Position numbers and translations under genes: made by a program. From positions 1 to 41,055 of the forward strand of contig NZ_SMKU01000041.1 in the NCBI RefSeq assembly GCF_004349215.1: DNA of 41,055 nucleotides, written 5' to 3'. This document shows, piece by piece, positions 8,903-16,828 of this stretch. The stretch comes from Actinomadura rubrisoli. GTDB lineage: Bacteria; Actinomycetota; Actinomycetes; Streptosporangiales; Streptosporangiaceae. Within the stretch, counting starts at the first letter, position 1. Every line of letters begins with the position of its first letter. The notes beneath the pieces are model-generated. The model was not told the DNA's origin, did not search any database, and saw nothing but the letters and a program-made list of their open reading frames with translations.

Positions 8903-8922
8903 CCGGCGGGGGCTCCCGCCGG
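8903..8922 (+). terminator. bldC terminator hairpin
   Basis: CCGGCGGG (8903-8910) pairs exactly with CCCGCCGG (8915-8922) around a GGCT loop, ten bases after the bldC stop. The short GC-rich stem and position fit an actinomycete-type terminator. Confidence 0.65.
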
Positions 8923-9027
8923 GACCGCCGGACGTACCCGGCGGAGCATTGGGGGGTCAGGAGGCCGCTGGACGACCTCGCACGTCGAGTTCGGGCGAGG
9001 ACGGTTCAGAGGTCTCCTGAACAAAAA

Positions 9028-9068
9028 GGCCGGGGACCACGGTCATCCGAGAATCGCGGTCCCAGGCC
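9028..9068. terminator. Imperfect hairpin, possible terminator or RNA element
   Basis: GGCC-g-GGGACC at 9028-9038 faces GGTCCC-a-GGCC at 9058-9068, giving ten base pairs with one g/a mismatch and a 19-base loop. It follows AAAAA on the plus strand, meaning U5 would follow it on a minus-strand transcript, which makes it a plausible minus-direction terminator for the TetR gene. Confidence 0.45.
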
Positions 9069-9081
9069 ACGCACCGTACAA

Positions 9082-9120
9082 GCGGAAGTCCCGCTCGCGA
9101 CCAGCGAGCGGGACTTCCGC
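9082..9120. terminator. Perfect 17-bp hairpin, bidirectional terminator
   Basis: GCGGAAGTCCCGCTCGC at 9082-9098 is fully complementary to 9104-9120 with a five-base loop (GACCA). It lies between bldC and the convergent TetR gene. Confidence 0.8.
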
Positions 9121-9364
9121 GTGCCCGCGACCACCCTCCAACGAGGCGTCCCCACGCGAGACGCCGTCTACGCCGGGGCGACGTGTATACGGGCGCCGTT
9201 TACGACGGGCGGGGCGGTGTCTGTGTGGGGTGGCGTCTGCGGCGGGGGCGTTCGTGAATGTTTCGATTGTGCGGGTTGCCTGGGGGTGGTTTTGGGGTGC
9301 TCGGTTGCGGGACTGGGTGGTCAGGTGGGGTCTGAGCGTCCACATGAGGACACCGAGGTGGTCC

Positions 9365-10060
9365 TCAGGATTTCGGTCCTATCTCCTGTTCGACGAGTCG
9401 GTCGAGCAGGGCGCCGGTGCCGGAATCGTGTTGGCCGGCGACGCGGAGGAGGACCACCAGCTGGTCGACCAGGAGGCGTTCCAGCTCCGGGCGTGTCACG
9501 TCGCGGTTCTCCAGCCAGTCGAGGCAGGCCGTCTCCACCGACGCCATCCAGGAACGCAGCGTGATGCGCAGGATGGGCTGCGGCGTCTCCACTTCGAGGG
9601 CGTGCAGGATGCGGTCCAGCAGCAGTTGGCGGATGCTGTCGACGATTTCGCCGACCTCGCCGGAGCGGTCGGCCGGGCCGCCGCGCAGCAGGGCCGTGTA
9701 GCCCGCGGCGTGGCTTTCCACGAAGTCGAAGTAGCGTTCGAGGGAGATCCTCAGGCGGTCCAGCGGCGAGCCCTCGGTCGGCGGCTCCAGCAGCACGGAC
9801 AGTTGCTTGGCGGCGCTGGTGAGCGCCGCGAGGTACAGCTCGTACTTGCCCCCGAAGTAGTGGTAGACCAGCGCTCGCGACGCGCCGGCCGCCGCGGCGA
9901 CATCGTCGATCGAGATGTCCTCCGGCGGCCGCGTGCTGAACAGCTGCAGCGCCGCCTCGATCAGTTCGTCTCGCCGTTCGTCGACGCTGAGCCTGCGACG
10001 TCCTCGTCCGCCGCCCTGCCGGCTCCGCGCCTTTCCGCCGGCCACCGCACGATCTCCCAC
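9365..10060 (-). CDS. TetR/AcrR family transcriptional regulator
   Basis: One-component repressor with an N-terminal HTH (RRDELIEAALQLF...ISIDDVAAAAGASRALVYHYFGGKYELYLAAL) preceded by a basic Gly/Arg-rich arm ([17 protein letters not shown]). The C-terminal all-helical ligand domain covers about the last 150 residues. From GTG 10060 it has 231 residues: TACGCT lies six bases upstream of this GTG, which suggests a leaderless message. A GTG at 10093 would give 242 residues but has no ribosome site. The ligand is unknown. It diverges from the LacI-type gene, whose expression it could affect. Confidence 0.9.
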   Translation of the reverse strand: MGDRAVAGGKARSRQGGGRGRRRLSVDERRDELIEAALQLFSTRPPEDISIDDVAAAAGASRALVYHYFGGKYELYLAALTSAAKQLSVLLEPPTEGSPLDRLRISLERYFDFVESHAAGYTALLRGGPADRSGEVGEIVDSIRQLLLDRILHALEVETPQPILRITLRSWMASVETACLDWLENRDVTRPELERLLVDQLVVLLRVAGQHDSGTGALLDRLVEQEIGPKS

Positions 10061-10456
10061 CTGCGCAGCGTATCCGAGGGCGGAGGGCCGCACGCCCGAC
10101 CGTAGGGGCGGAGCAGGGTTTTCCTAGGGTCGTGTATCCCGCGCGGCAGGTCTGTGATCCCGAACACCATGGGCCCGAACTGCCATTGGCGGATGCCCGT
10201 TACTCACTGTTGCGACGATATGGGGTGAAGGCGAGGCATCATGGCATCTCCTCCTGAGCGGAGGATGTGCGCGACGACTCCCGGCAGCAGCGGATCCCCG
10301 GAGCGCCGTGGCGGCAAGTCCTACAGGCCCCCTGGACGGAGTGCCATGTCTGGTGAAGGAAAACCCCCGCACAACAGGCCGGTGCTGGGAGAGGGCGCGG
10401 TGCCCCCACCGCGCAACAGCCCCTCTCCCCCCGTGCGCAGCGAAGAGGGAAGGAGC

Positions 10457-11458
10457 GTGCCCGCGCCGAAACCGACGATCCGCAATGTCGCCGAACGGGC
10501 CGGCGTCTCCAAATCGCTCGTCTCGTTGGTGATGCGGGGGTCACCGCATGTGAGCGAGCGCCGGCGGCAGGCGGTCCTGCAAGCCGCCCGCGAGCTCGGG
10601 TACCGGCCCAACGCCGTGGCCCGCAGCCTGGTGGAAGGGCGCACCCGGTTGATCGGCGCGATCGTCGCCGACCTCCACAACCCCTTCTTCGCCGAGTTCC
10701 TCGACGGGCTCCAGGAGAGCCTGCACGGGGCGGGCCTGCGGATGCTGGTCGGCAGCGGCCGCTGGGACCCCTTGTTCGAGGCGGAGGCGGTCGAGGCGTT
10801 CTTGGAGATGCGCGTGGACGGGCTGGTGCTGCTCAGCGTCGTCCCGGAGTCCCTCAAGGAGGCCGCGGCCAGCGTTCCGGTCGTGGTCGTCGGGGAGCGC
10901 GACGTCGTCGGGGTGGACATCGTGGTGGACGACGACGAGCTGGGCGCGAGCCTGGCCGTCGACCATCTCGTCGACCTGGGGCACCGGCGGATCGCGCACA
11001 TCGAGGGCGCGCGCTCGACGACCGCCAGGTACCGGCGCGCCGGATACGAAAAGGCGATGCGGCGGCACGGCCTCACCGGCGAGATCATCGTCGAGCCGGG
11101 CGACTTCACCGAGGAGGGCGGCTACCGAGCCGCCCGCGCGCTGCTGCGCCGGGAGCGCCGTCCGACGGCGATCTTCGCGCCGAACGATCTGGTGGCGACC
11201 GGCGCGCTGTCGGCCGCCGACGAACTGGAGATGCCGGTGCCGGCGCAGCTGTCGATCATCGGTTACGACAACACGCACCTCGCGGCGATCCGGCACATCT
11301 CGCTGACCAGCGTCGACCAGCCGCGCCGGGACATGGGACGGGTGGCCGCCGAGCTGCTGACCGCCCGGATCGGCGATCCCGCGCGTGCCGCTCGGCAGAA
11401 CCTGGTCGTCCCCCACCTCGTCGTGCGATCGACGACGGGCCCCGCGCCCGTCCTGTAG
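10457..11458 (+). CDS. LacI family transcriptional regulator
   Basis: N-terminal LacI-type HTH (PTIRNVAERAGVSKSLVSLV) with hinge region (YRPNAVARSLVEGRTRLIG), then a type I periplasmic-binding-protein-like sensor domain (ADLHNPFFAEFLDGLQ, DGLVLLSVVPES, HLVDLGHRRIAHIEG, RRPTAIFAPNDLVATGAL, SIIGYDNTHLAA). From GTG 10457 the length is 333, the family norm; GAGG lies eight bases upstream. In-frame ATGs at 10346 (with GGACGGAG) and 10241 would add a Pro-rich, low-GC3 extension and are less likely. The effector is probably a sugar, and no sugar gene is adjacent, so it may act elsewhere. The sugar-importer operon at 18.1 kb is a conceivable target but nothing shows it. Confidence 0.92.
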   Translation: MPAPKPTIRNVAERAGVSKSLVSLVMRGSPHVSERRRQAVLQAARELGYRPNAVARSLVEGRTRLIGAIVADLHNPFFAEFLDGLQESLHGAGLRMLVGSGRWDPLFEAEAVEAFLEMRVDGLVLLSVVPESLKEAAASVPVVVVGERDVVGVDIVVDDDELGASLAVDHLVDLGHRRIAHIEGARSTTARYRRAGYEKAMRRHGLTGEIIVEPGDFTEEGGYRAARALLRRERRPTAIFAPNDLVATGALSAADELEMPVPAQLSIIGYDNTHLAAIRHISLTSVDQPRRDMGRVAAELLTARIGDPARAARQNLVVPHLVVRSTTGPAPVL

Positions 11459-11773
11459 TGGCCACAGCCGGTCCCCTTTACGGCCCCCCGCCTGCTTCCA
11501 GCTCCCCATCTCCTTCCAGGCGACGGCCGGTCGCGCGCAGGTGTTCTTGAGGTACGTGCAGAGTCGATCGTTCCTCGAACTGGTGCGCCACGGGTAACAG
11601 GCAGGGCAAGGCTGCCGCATTCGCCGTGTCCCCGGCCCGCGCCGGGGGGTTAATGGACCCACCGTTCGGCGGGCCGGGAAACCGGGCCCGGGCGGCCTCG
11701 GGGGAGGCCGCCCGGGCGGGGGCCCTCCAGCGGACAGGGGGAAGGGTCGTGTTCACCCAAGGGGGTTCAGCTC
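11459..11773. other. 315-bp gap with terminator hairpin
   Basis: Contains no gene I can support. The last third is very GC-rich and carries the hairpin at 11686-11717. The rest (11,500-11,640) is less GC-rich and may contain the promoter for the small downstream gene, but no clear -10/-35 pair was found. Confidence 0.5.
11686..11717. terminator. Perfect 14-bp GC-rich hairpin
   Basis: GCCCGGGCGGCCTC (11686-11699) pairs with 11704-11717 around a GGGG loop. Probable terminator of the LacI-type gene, although it is about 230 bases after its stop and could instead act in the leader of the next gene. Confidence 0.6.
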
Positions 11774-12010
11774 GTGCGTGATCCTGAGTTGGTGTCGTGC
11801 GCGCAGCGCGCGGCGAACGAATTGGAACGCGCGTGGTCGGAGTGGCGGCATGCGCGGGGGCTGGCCGAGCAGGTCTCGGAGTCCGTCGCCAGTTACGTGG
11901 CCCACTCGATCGACCATCCGTGGGGACGGCCCCGCGTGGTGCTCGGCCTGGACGCGGACGAGGCGCGCGCCCTCGCGGCGCTGCTCGGCAAGGAGGACCC
12001 GCTCCGCTGA
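11774..12010 (+). CDS. Small hypothetical protein
   Basis: 78 residues from GTG 11774. The first half is a charged amphipathic helix (AQRAANELERAWSEWRHARGL); the second half (RPRVVLGLDADEARALAALLGKEDPLR) resembles a short strand-helix unit. GC at codon third positions is high, as in a real actinomycete gene. I do not recognise the family, and there is no signal peptide or cysteine pair. It is followed by the amidase gene 92 bp downstream on the same strand and may be cotranscribed with it. Confidence 0.55.
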   Translation: MRDPELVSCAQRAANELERAWSEWRHARGLAEQVSESVASYVAHSIDHPWGRPRVVLGLDADEARALAALLGKEDPLR

Positions 12011-12102
12011 ACCGGTGCCGTCTTCTCCGACTGCGTTTGACGAACTCCAGACGGTGTGCAGACTGTCAGGGTCGGTAACGAAGTCATCACGGAGGACGGC
12101 CT

Positions 12103-12942
12103 GTGCGAATCCATCAAGGCGGCCCGGCGGTCGCCGGTATCGCGCTGTGCCTGGGCGCGCTCGCCGCCTGCGGGGGCTCCTCCGGCAAGGGGGACGCGGG
12201 GGCTCCGGCCTCCCCTCCGACCGCGGAAGGGACCACCCCGTCCGGTGCCACGGGCGCACCGGAGGGCGCGGGCGTGAAGACCGGCGCGCTGCGGGGCAAG
12301 GTGATCGTGATCGATCCGGGGCACAACGGGGGCAACGCGTCCCACCCGTCCGAGATCAACAAGCAGGTCCAGATCGGCAACGGCACCAAGGAGTGCGACA
12401 CGGCCGGCGCCAGCACCGCCGCCGGCTACAACGAGCACGCCTTCACCTGGGACGTCTCCAACCGCCTGAGCAGGCTGCTGCGCGAGGAGGGGGCCAAGGT
12501 CACGCTGACGCGCAAGAGCGACACCGGCGTCGGGCCGTGCATCACCGAGCGGGCCGCGATCGGCAACCGGCTCCACGCCGACGCCGCGCTGTCGGTCCAC
12601 GCCGACGGCGCCGCCGCGTCCGGGCACGGCTTCCACATCATCGAGCCGATCGCGGTGCGGGGCCACAACGCCGGGTCGGTGCCCGCCTCCCTCAAGCTCG
12701 GCAAGGCGATCCGCGATGCCTACCACTCGGGAACCGGCATCGTTTACTCCACCTACCTCGGTGAGAAGGCCCTGGACCGGCGCGACGACCTGGGCGGGCT
12801 GAACCTGTCCACGGTCCCGAAGGTGTTCATCGAGTGCGGCAACATGCGCAACCCCGGCGACGCGGCCAAGCTCTCCAATGCCGCGTTCCGCCAGCGCATC
12901 GCCGAGTCCCTGGTCGAGGGCTTCGAGTCCTATTTCAGCTGA
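12103..12942 (+). CDS. N-acetylmuramoyl-L-alanine amidase, Rv3717-type lipoprotein
   Basis: Zinc amidase (Amidase_3) that cuts the bond between muramic acid and L-alanine in peptidoglycan. 279 residues from GTG 12103, with GGAGG seven bases upstream. The lipobox LAAC (C23) predicts a lipid-anchored extracytoplasmic protein, and a Ser/Thr/Pro/Gly linker runs to residue 60. Zinc ligands are H74 (VIDPGHNGG), E111 (GYNEHAFTW) and H166 (LSVHADG); the catalytic Glu is E244 (FIECGNM). C98 (GTKECDTAGAST) and C146 (GPCITERA) match the disulfide pair of Mycobacterium tuberculosis Rv3717, and the GYNEH/GPC/ASGHGFH blocks follow that protein closely. No separate wall-binding domain is present, also as in Rv3717. 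Confidence 0.93.
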   Translation: MRIHQGGPAVAGIALCLGALAACGGSSGKGDAGAPASPPTAEGTTPSGATGAPEGAGVKTGALRGKVIVIDPGHNGGNASHPSEINKQVQIGNGTKECDTAGASTAAGYNEHAFTWDVSNRLSRLLREEGAKVTLTRKSDTGVGPCITERAAIGNRLHADAALSVHADGAAASGHGFHIIEPIAVRGHNAGSVPASLKLGKAIRDAYHSGTGIVYSTYLGEKALDRRDDLGGLNLSTVPKVFIECGNMRNPGDAAKLSNAAFRQRIAESLVEGFESYFS

Positions 12943-13050
12943 GCCGGCGCAAGGTGGGCCGGCGCACGCCGAGCCGACGCAAGGTGAGCCCGCGGGACTC
13001 GCCGCCGGGTGTGGACGGTCCTGCGCGGGCGCAGCGGGCAGGATTGGCGG

Positions 13051-14592
13051 ATGCCTGATTTTTGCGTGCCCCTCGCCCGTGTCCGTGCCGGCCTCCTGGA
13101 GGCGGGATACACCGTCGGCGGTGTGCGCGCGCTGCTCGGCCCGGTGGCGGGCGGGGCGCTGGCGCGTGACGAGATCGTCCCGGCATTGCGCGCGACCGGC
13201 GGCGGGACGCCCCTGGACGCCCTGACCCGGCTGTTCTGGCTACAGGTGCCTGTGGACGCACATGCCGTGAAGGGTCTCGCGGACGATCTGGTCGGCGCCG
13301 CCTTGGCCGAACTCTCCGGCGGTCAGCTCCGGCCGCTTCTGCATGTGGAGCCACTGGAGTCCGTAGACGGCGTGGAGGGCGCAGACGGCGTGGACAGCGT
13401 GGACGGCGTGGACAGCGTGGACGGCGACGGGCACGCCGGATACGCGGTCTCGGATCTCAAGGTGCGGCCAGGGTCCGGGGGCGCCGTCGCGCCCGATCAC
13501 GTCGTCGGTGTCGGGGGCGCCTCGGGAAACCTGGCGCGGCTGGTTATCCACAGCCCTGTGGATAACATTCTGGATCTCGGGACGGGATGCGGGGTGCAAG
13601 CGGTCCATCTGGCCGCGCGGAACCGTCACGCAAGGATCGCGGCCACGGACGTGAATCCGCGCGCCCTCGACCTGGCGGCGATGAGCTTCGTGCTCTCCGG
13701 CGTGGACGGCGTCGAGCTTCTGGAGGGGCCGTTCCTGGAGCCGGTCCGGGGGCGCCGCTTCGACCTGATCGTGTCCAACCCGCCGTTCGTCGTCGCGCCG
13801 TCCGGCGACCGGCGCTTCACCTACCGCGAGTCCGGGATGCCCGGTGACGACTTCTGCCGGCGGCTGGTCGCCGAGGCGCCGGCGTTGCTGAACGACGGCG
13901 GCCATTGCCAGCTGCTGGCCAACTGGCTGCACGTCGAGGACGTGCCGTGGGACGAGCGCGTCGGAGCATGGGCGCGAGAGTCGGGGTGCGACGCGTGGAT
14001 CGTCCAGCGGGACGTTCAGGACCCGGCGGAGTACGCCGAGCTGTGGCTGCGGGACTCGTGCGAGGCCGGAACACCCGAGTACGCGTCCCGGTACGAGGCG
14101 TGGCTCGACCATTTCGAGCGCCGAGGCGTCACCGGCATCGGCTTCGGGTGGATCACGTTGCGGCGGACCGGCGCGGAGCGTCCCGCCGTCCGCGTCGAGG
14201 AGATCCGGCACGCCGTCGAGCAGCCCGTGGGCGCCTATGCCGGCCGGGTGCTGGACGGGCTCGCCGCAGCCGAAGAGTTTTCCACAGCCTGTGGACAAGG
14301 TGGGATGACAACGCTCCGCGCGGCGCCCGGGATCGTCCAGGAGCAGATCGGCGCGCCCGGTGCCGAGGACCCCGAGCGGATCGTCCTGCGGCAGACCGGC
14401 GGGCTCCGCCGCGCGGCCGGCGTCGGGACGGTCGAGGCAGGGCTCGCCGGGGTCTGCGACGGAACCCTGCCGCTGGAGCCGCTGCTGGACGCCATCGCCC
14501 AGCTCACCGGCATGGACGCGGCGCAGGTCCGCGCGCACGCCGCCGTCGTCCTGCCCGAACTGGTCGCCGACGGGTTCTTCGAGGTCCCCTAA
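13051..14592 (+). CDS. Two-domain class I SAM methyltransferase with NPPF motif
   Basis: 513 residues from ATG 13051. An N-terminal helical domain (about 1-100) is followed by an acidic low-complexity linker (about 104-130), then a Rossmann methyltransferase: motif I ILDLGTGCGVQAVHLA, the acidic strand end AATDVNPRALDLA and motif IV DLIVSNPPFVV. The C-terminal domain (about 390-513) ends with helical repeats. The NPPF motif is shared by enzymes methylating planar nitrogen (PrmC on release-factor glutamine, RlmG-type on rRNA guanine). Actinobacteria have a family with this three-part build; I believe its flanking domains are DUF7059 and DUF7782, but I am unsure of the names. The substrate is unknown. 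The gene carries two inverted pairs of DnaA-box-like sequences and an 18-bp tandem repeat. Confidence 0.85.
   Translation: MPDFCVPLARVRAGLLEAGYTVGGVRALLGPVAGGALARDEIVPALRATGGGTPLDALTRLFWLQVPVDAHAVKGLADDLVGAALAELSGGQLRPLLHVEPLESVDGVEGADGVDSVDGVDSVDGDGHAGYAVSDLKVRPGSGGAVAPDHVVGVGGASGNLARLVIHSPVDNILDLGTGCGVQAVHLAARNRHARIAATDVNPRALDLAAMSFVLSGVDGVELLEGPFLEPVRGRRFDLIVSNPPFVVAPSGDRRFTYRESGMPGDDFCRRLVAEAPALLNDGGHCQLLANWLHVEDVPWDERVGAWARESGCDAWIVQRDVQDPAEYAELWLRDSCEAGTPEYASRYEAWLDHFERRGVTGIGFGWITLRRTGAERPAVRVEEIRHAVEQPVGAYAGRVLDGLAAAEEFSTACGQGGMTTLRAAPGIVQEQIGAPGAEDPERIVLRQTGGLRRAAGVGTVEAGLAGVCDGTLPLEPLLDAIAQLTGMDAAQVRAHAAVVLPELVADGFFEVP
13363..13425 (+). repeat. 18-bp tandem repeat encoding acidic VDGVDS linker
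   Basis: GACGGCGTGGACAGCGTG occurs at 13384-13401 and 13402-13419, with a partial copy at 13420-13425 and a degenerate copy from 13363. It encodes DGVDSV units in the linker between the N-terminal and catalytic domains of the methyltransferase, so unit gain or loss keeps the frame. Confidence 0.85.
13543..13566. promoter_or_regulatory. Inverted pair of DnaA boxes (TTATCCACA)
   Basis: TTATCCACA at 13544-13552 on the plus strand and the same nonamer on the minus strand at 13557-13565 form a perfect 11-bp-arm palindrome with a CC centre. The nonamer equals the classical DnaA box. It lies inside the methyltransferase coding region. Binding is not shown. Confidence 0.55.
14278..14298. promoter_or_regulatory. 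Second inverted pair of DnaA-box-like nonamers
   Basis: TTTTCCACA (14278-14286, plus) faces TTGTCCACA (14290-14298, minus strand) across three bases. TTGTCCACA is the preferred DnaA box of Streptomyces; the other arm has one departure. It lies 734 bp from the first pair in the same gene. Confidence 0.5.
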
Positions 14593-14630
14593 ACGTGGCC
14601 GGACGACCGACAGCAGCGGGCAAGGCCGGG

Positions 14631-15701
14631 TCAGTGCCGGGCGGCCTCGATGGTGGGGAACGTGCTCTCGCGCAGGCGGCGGGACAGGCCGCGCTGGACG
14701 CGGCGCGCCCAGAACGGGCCGCCGTAGACCATCCCGGTGTAGCCCTGGACGAGGGTCGCGCCCGCCCGGATGCGCTCCCAGGCGTCGTCGGCGGTCTCGA
14801 CGCCGCCGACCGAGACGAGCACGAGGCGGCCGCCGGTGCGGTCGCGCAGGCGGCGCAGCACCTCGGTCGAGCGTTCCTTCAGCGGGGCGCCCGACAGCCC
14901 GCCGGTCTCCTTGACCAGGTCGGGAGCGCTGCGCAGGCCGTCCCGCGCGATGGTGGTGTTGGTCGCGATGATGCCGTCCAGCCCGAGTTCCAGGGCGAGG
15001 TCGGCGACCGCGTCGACGTCGTCGTCCGCCAGGTCCGGCGCGATCTTGACGAGCAGGGGGACGCGGCGGGGGCCGGACCGGTCGGCCGCCTCCCGGACGG
15101 CCGTCAGCAGCGGGCGCAGGTGCTCGACGGCCTGGAGGTCGCGCAGGCCGGGGGTGTTGGGGCTGCTGACGTTGACGACGAGGTAGTCGGCGTGGGGCGC
15201 GAGGCGCTCGGTGCTCGCCACGTAGTCGGCGGCGGCCTCGCCCTCCGGGACGGCCTTGGTCTTGCCGATGTTGACGCCGACGATCGTGCCCGCGCCGCGG
15301 CCGCGCAGCCGCCCCGCCGCGGCCTCCGACCCCTGGTTGTTGAAGCCCATCCGGTTGACGACCGCCCGGTCGGCGACCAGCCGGAACAGCCGCGGCCGCG
15401 GGTTGCCGGGCTGCGGGCGGCCGGTCACGGTGCCGATCTCGACATGGCCGAACCCGAACGCGCCGAGCGCGTCATAGGCCACGGCGTCCTTGTCGAAGCC
15501 CGCGGCGAGCCCGAGCGGGCTCGGGAAGTCCAGCCCGAGCGCCCGGACGGCCAGCGCCGGGTCACGCGGGACGAGCAGGCGCCGCAGCAGCGACGCCGCG
15601 CCCGGCACGGCCTGGATCGCCCGCAGCGCCCGCAGCGTCAGGTGGTGGACGGTCTCCGCGGAGACCCGGCTGATGACCAGTGAGAACAAGAGTCGATACA
15701 T
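14631..15701 (-). CDS. pyrD: Dihydroorotate dehydrogenase (quinone), class 2
   Basis: Oxidises dihydroorotate to orotate in pyrimidine synthesis, passing electrons to the quinone pool at the inner face of the membrane. 356 residues from ATG 15701. The N-terminal helical membrane-association segment ([21 protein letters not shown]) marks class 2. FMN and substrate motifs are [49 protein letters not shown], the catalytic-base Ser in [44 protein letters not shown] and [14 protein letters not shown]. It is complete, separate from any pyr operon in this window, and converges with the methyltransferase gene (38-bp gap). Confidence 0.96.
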   Translation of the reverse strand: MYRLLFSLVISRVSAETVHHLTLRALRAIQAVPGAASLLRRLLVPRDPALAVRALGLDFPSPLGLAAGFDKDAVAYDALGAFGFGHVEIGTVTGRPQPGNPRPRLFRLVADRAVVNRMGFNNQGSEAAAGRLRGRGAGTIVGVNIGKTKAVPEGEAAADYVASTERLAPHADYLVVNVSSPNTPGLRDLQAVEHLRPLLTAVREAADRSGPRRVPLLVKIAPDLADDDVDAVADLALELGLDGIIATNTTIARDGLRSAPDLVKETGGLSGAPLKERSTEVLRRLRDRTGGRLVLVSVGGVETADDAWERIRAGATLVQGYTGMVYGGPFWARRVQRGLSRRLRESTFPTIEAARH

Positions 15702-15728
15702 CGCACGCCAGTATCCCAGCCGTGCCGG

Positions 15729-16604
15729 TCAGCGGCCGCGGAAGGTCCGGCGGAGGGTGAGACGGACCTCGCGGCTCGTCTCGCGCATCGTCCGGCGGGC
15801 GGAGCGGTAGGGGTCGCGGACGTACACCCGCCACATGTTCCGGACGGCGTTCCCGATGGGCCGCAGGACGCTCGTCCGAACCCACCTGGCCGGTTCGACG
15901 ATGAGGACGCGTCCCGCCCGTCCGCCCCACCGGGCCGGGACGACGACAAGGACGAGCCACAGCCAGCGCAGGAAGCGGCCCGCGAGACGCCACGTCCCGG
16001 CGACGCCCTGGCAGATGGGGGAGAGGACGTACCGCCACACGATCCGCAGCGGCGGCCGCAGGACGTAGTGCCACAGCAGCACGGCGGGCGTCACCACGAG
16101 CACGGTGAGCAGCTGGCCGAACCCCAGCCCGATGCCCCTGAACAGCAGCCCGATGCCCTTGAACAGCAGGAGCACGCCCCTCCCGAGCCAGGCCAGACCG
16201 CGGCCGAGGACGAGGAGCGGACGGAGCAGGACGAACCCGAGCACCCGCGCGATCCCGCGTCCGAGCGCGGCGAAGAACCGGCCCACCGGGGACAGCAGCA
16301 CGAGCAGGACGCCGAACAGCCAGGCCAGCCCGGAGCCGATCAGCCGGACCAGCCCGACCGGGATCCGCATCAGGGCGCGCAGGCCCCGTCCGGCCAGCAC
16401 GGCCAGGTCGTGGACGAGACGCACCGGGACAAGGACGACCAGCGCCACCACCCGCACCGGGATGACGATCCACGCCGGCCCGGCCGGAGCGGCGGCTTCG
16501 GCCGCACCGGTGGCTGCGGCCAGAGCGGTGGCGGGCGGCTCCTTGCTCAGGCTGACAGGTCCAGGGAGGCCCATGTCCGCGGGCTCATGTGCACGGCTGC
16601 CCAC
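15729..16604 (-). CDS. Arg/Leu-rich repetitive membrane protein of unknown function
   Basis: 291 residues from GTG 16604, preceded by GAGG six bases away. After an Ala-rich N-terminus, residues 45-230 consist of short hydrophobic stretches broken at regular intervals by single Arg/Lys and Gly (PVRLVHDLAVLAGRGLRALM, GRGLAWLGRGVLLLFKGIGL, VWRYVLSPICQGVAGTW). Trp-rich pieces such as LRWLWLVLVVVPARW follow. The tail (about 240-291) is polar and very basic (RDPYRSARRTMRETSREVR). The pattern suggests many amphipathic or re-entrant helices lying in the membrane surface rather than ordinary spans, with a cytoplasmic or DNA/RNA-facing tail; this is inference. I do not recognise a family. It is 27 bp upstream of pyrD on the same strand and may be cotranscribed with it. 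Confidence 0.7.
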   Translation of the reverse strand: MGSRAHEPADMGLPGPVSLSKEPPATALAAATGAAEAAAPAGPAWIVIPVRVVALVVLVPVRLVHDLAVLAGRGLRALMRIPVGLVRLIGSGLAWLFGVLLVLLSPVGRFFAALGRGIARVLGFVLLRPLLVLGRGLAWLGRGVLLLFKGIGLLFRGIGLGFGQLLTVLVVTPAVLLWHYVLRPPLRIVWRYVLSPICQGVAGTWRLAGRFLRWLWLVLVVVPARWGGRAGRVLIVEPARWVRTSVLRPIGNAVRNMWRVYVRDPYRSARRTMRETSREVRLTLRRTFRGR

Positions 16605-16828
16605 TTCTTACCTCGCGACCGTTCGGCGGTTGATCTGCATGTGTGGATCAGACCCCGCCCAGGCCCGGAAGGTTCCCCGGTACCGGAGGCCGTTCCGCCC
16701 GGTTGAACCCGCTCCGCGCCGTCACCGTACTGCTCCACGATCCGGGAGAGCGGTGCGGCCGCTCCGCCTCGATCGAACGTGAGCGACCTGGACCGGAGCC
16801 GGGACTCAGATCGACTGGAGGACACGAC

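Larger units (their letters stand above)
8894..9364. other. 471-bp non-coding stretch after bldC
   Basis: No gene with credible codon use. It holds three hairpins (8903-8922, 9028-9068, 9082-9120) and then a G-rich run at about 9270-9320 with four G-tracts of three or more separated by loops of 6, 7 and 11 bases. The flanking genes converge, so several stop signals are expected here; three is generous. Confidence 0.55.

Noticed and set aside
16640..16652. TGTGGATCA and similar single DnaA-box-like matches (also near 20560, 20616, 22474 and 40473)
   Set aside because: Isolated, one or two mismatches; several arise simply from Leu-Trp-Ile codons (CTG TGG ATC). Only the paired sites in the methyltransferase were kept.
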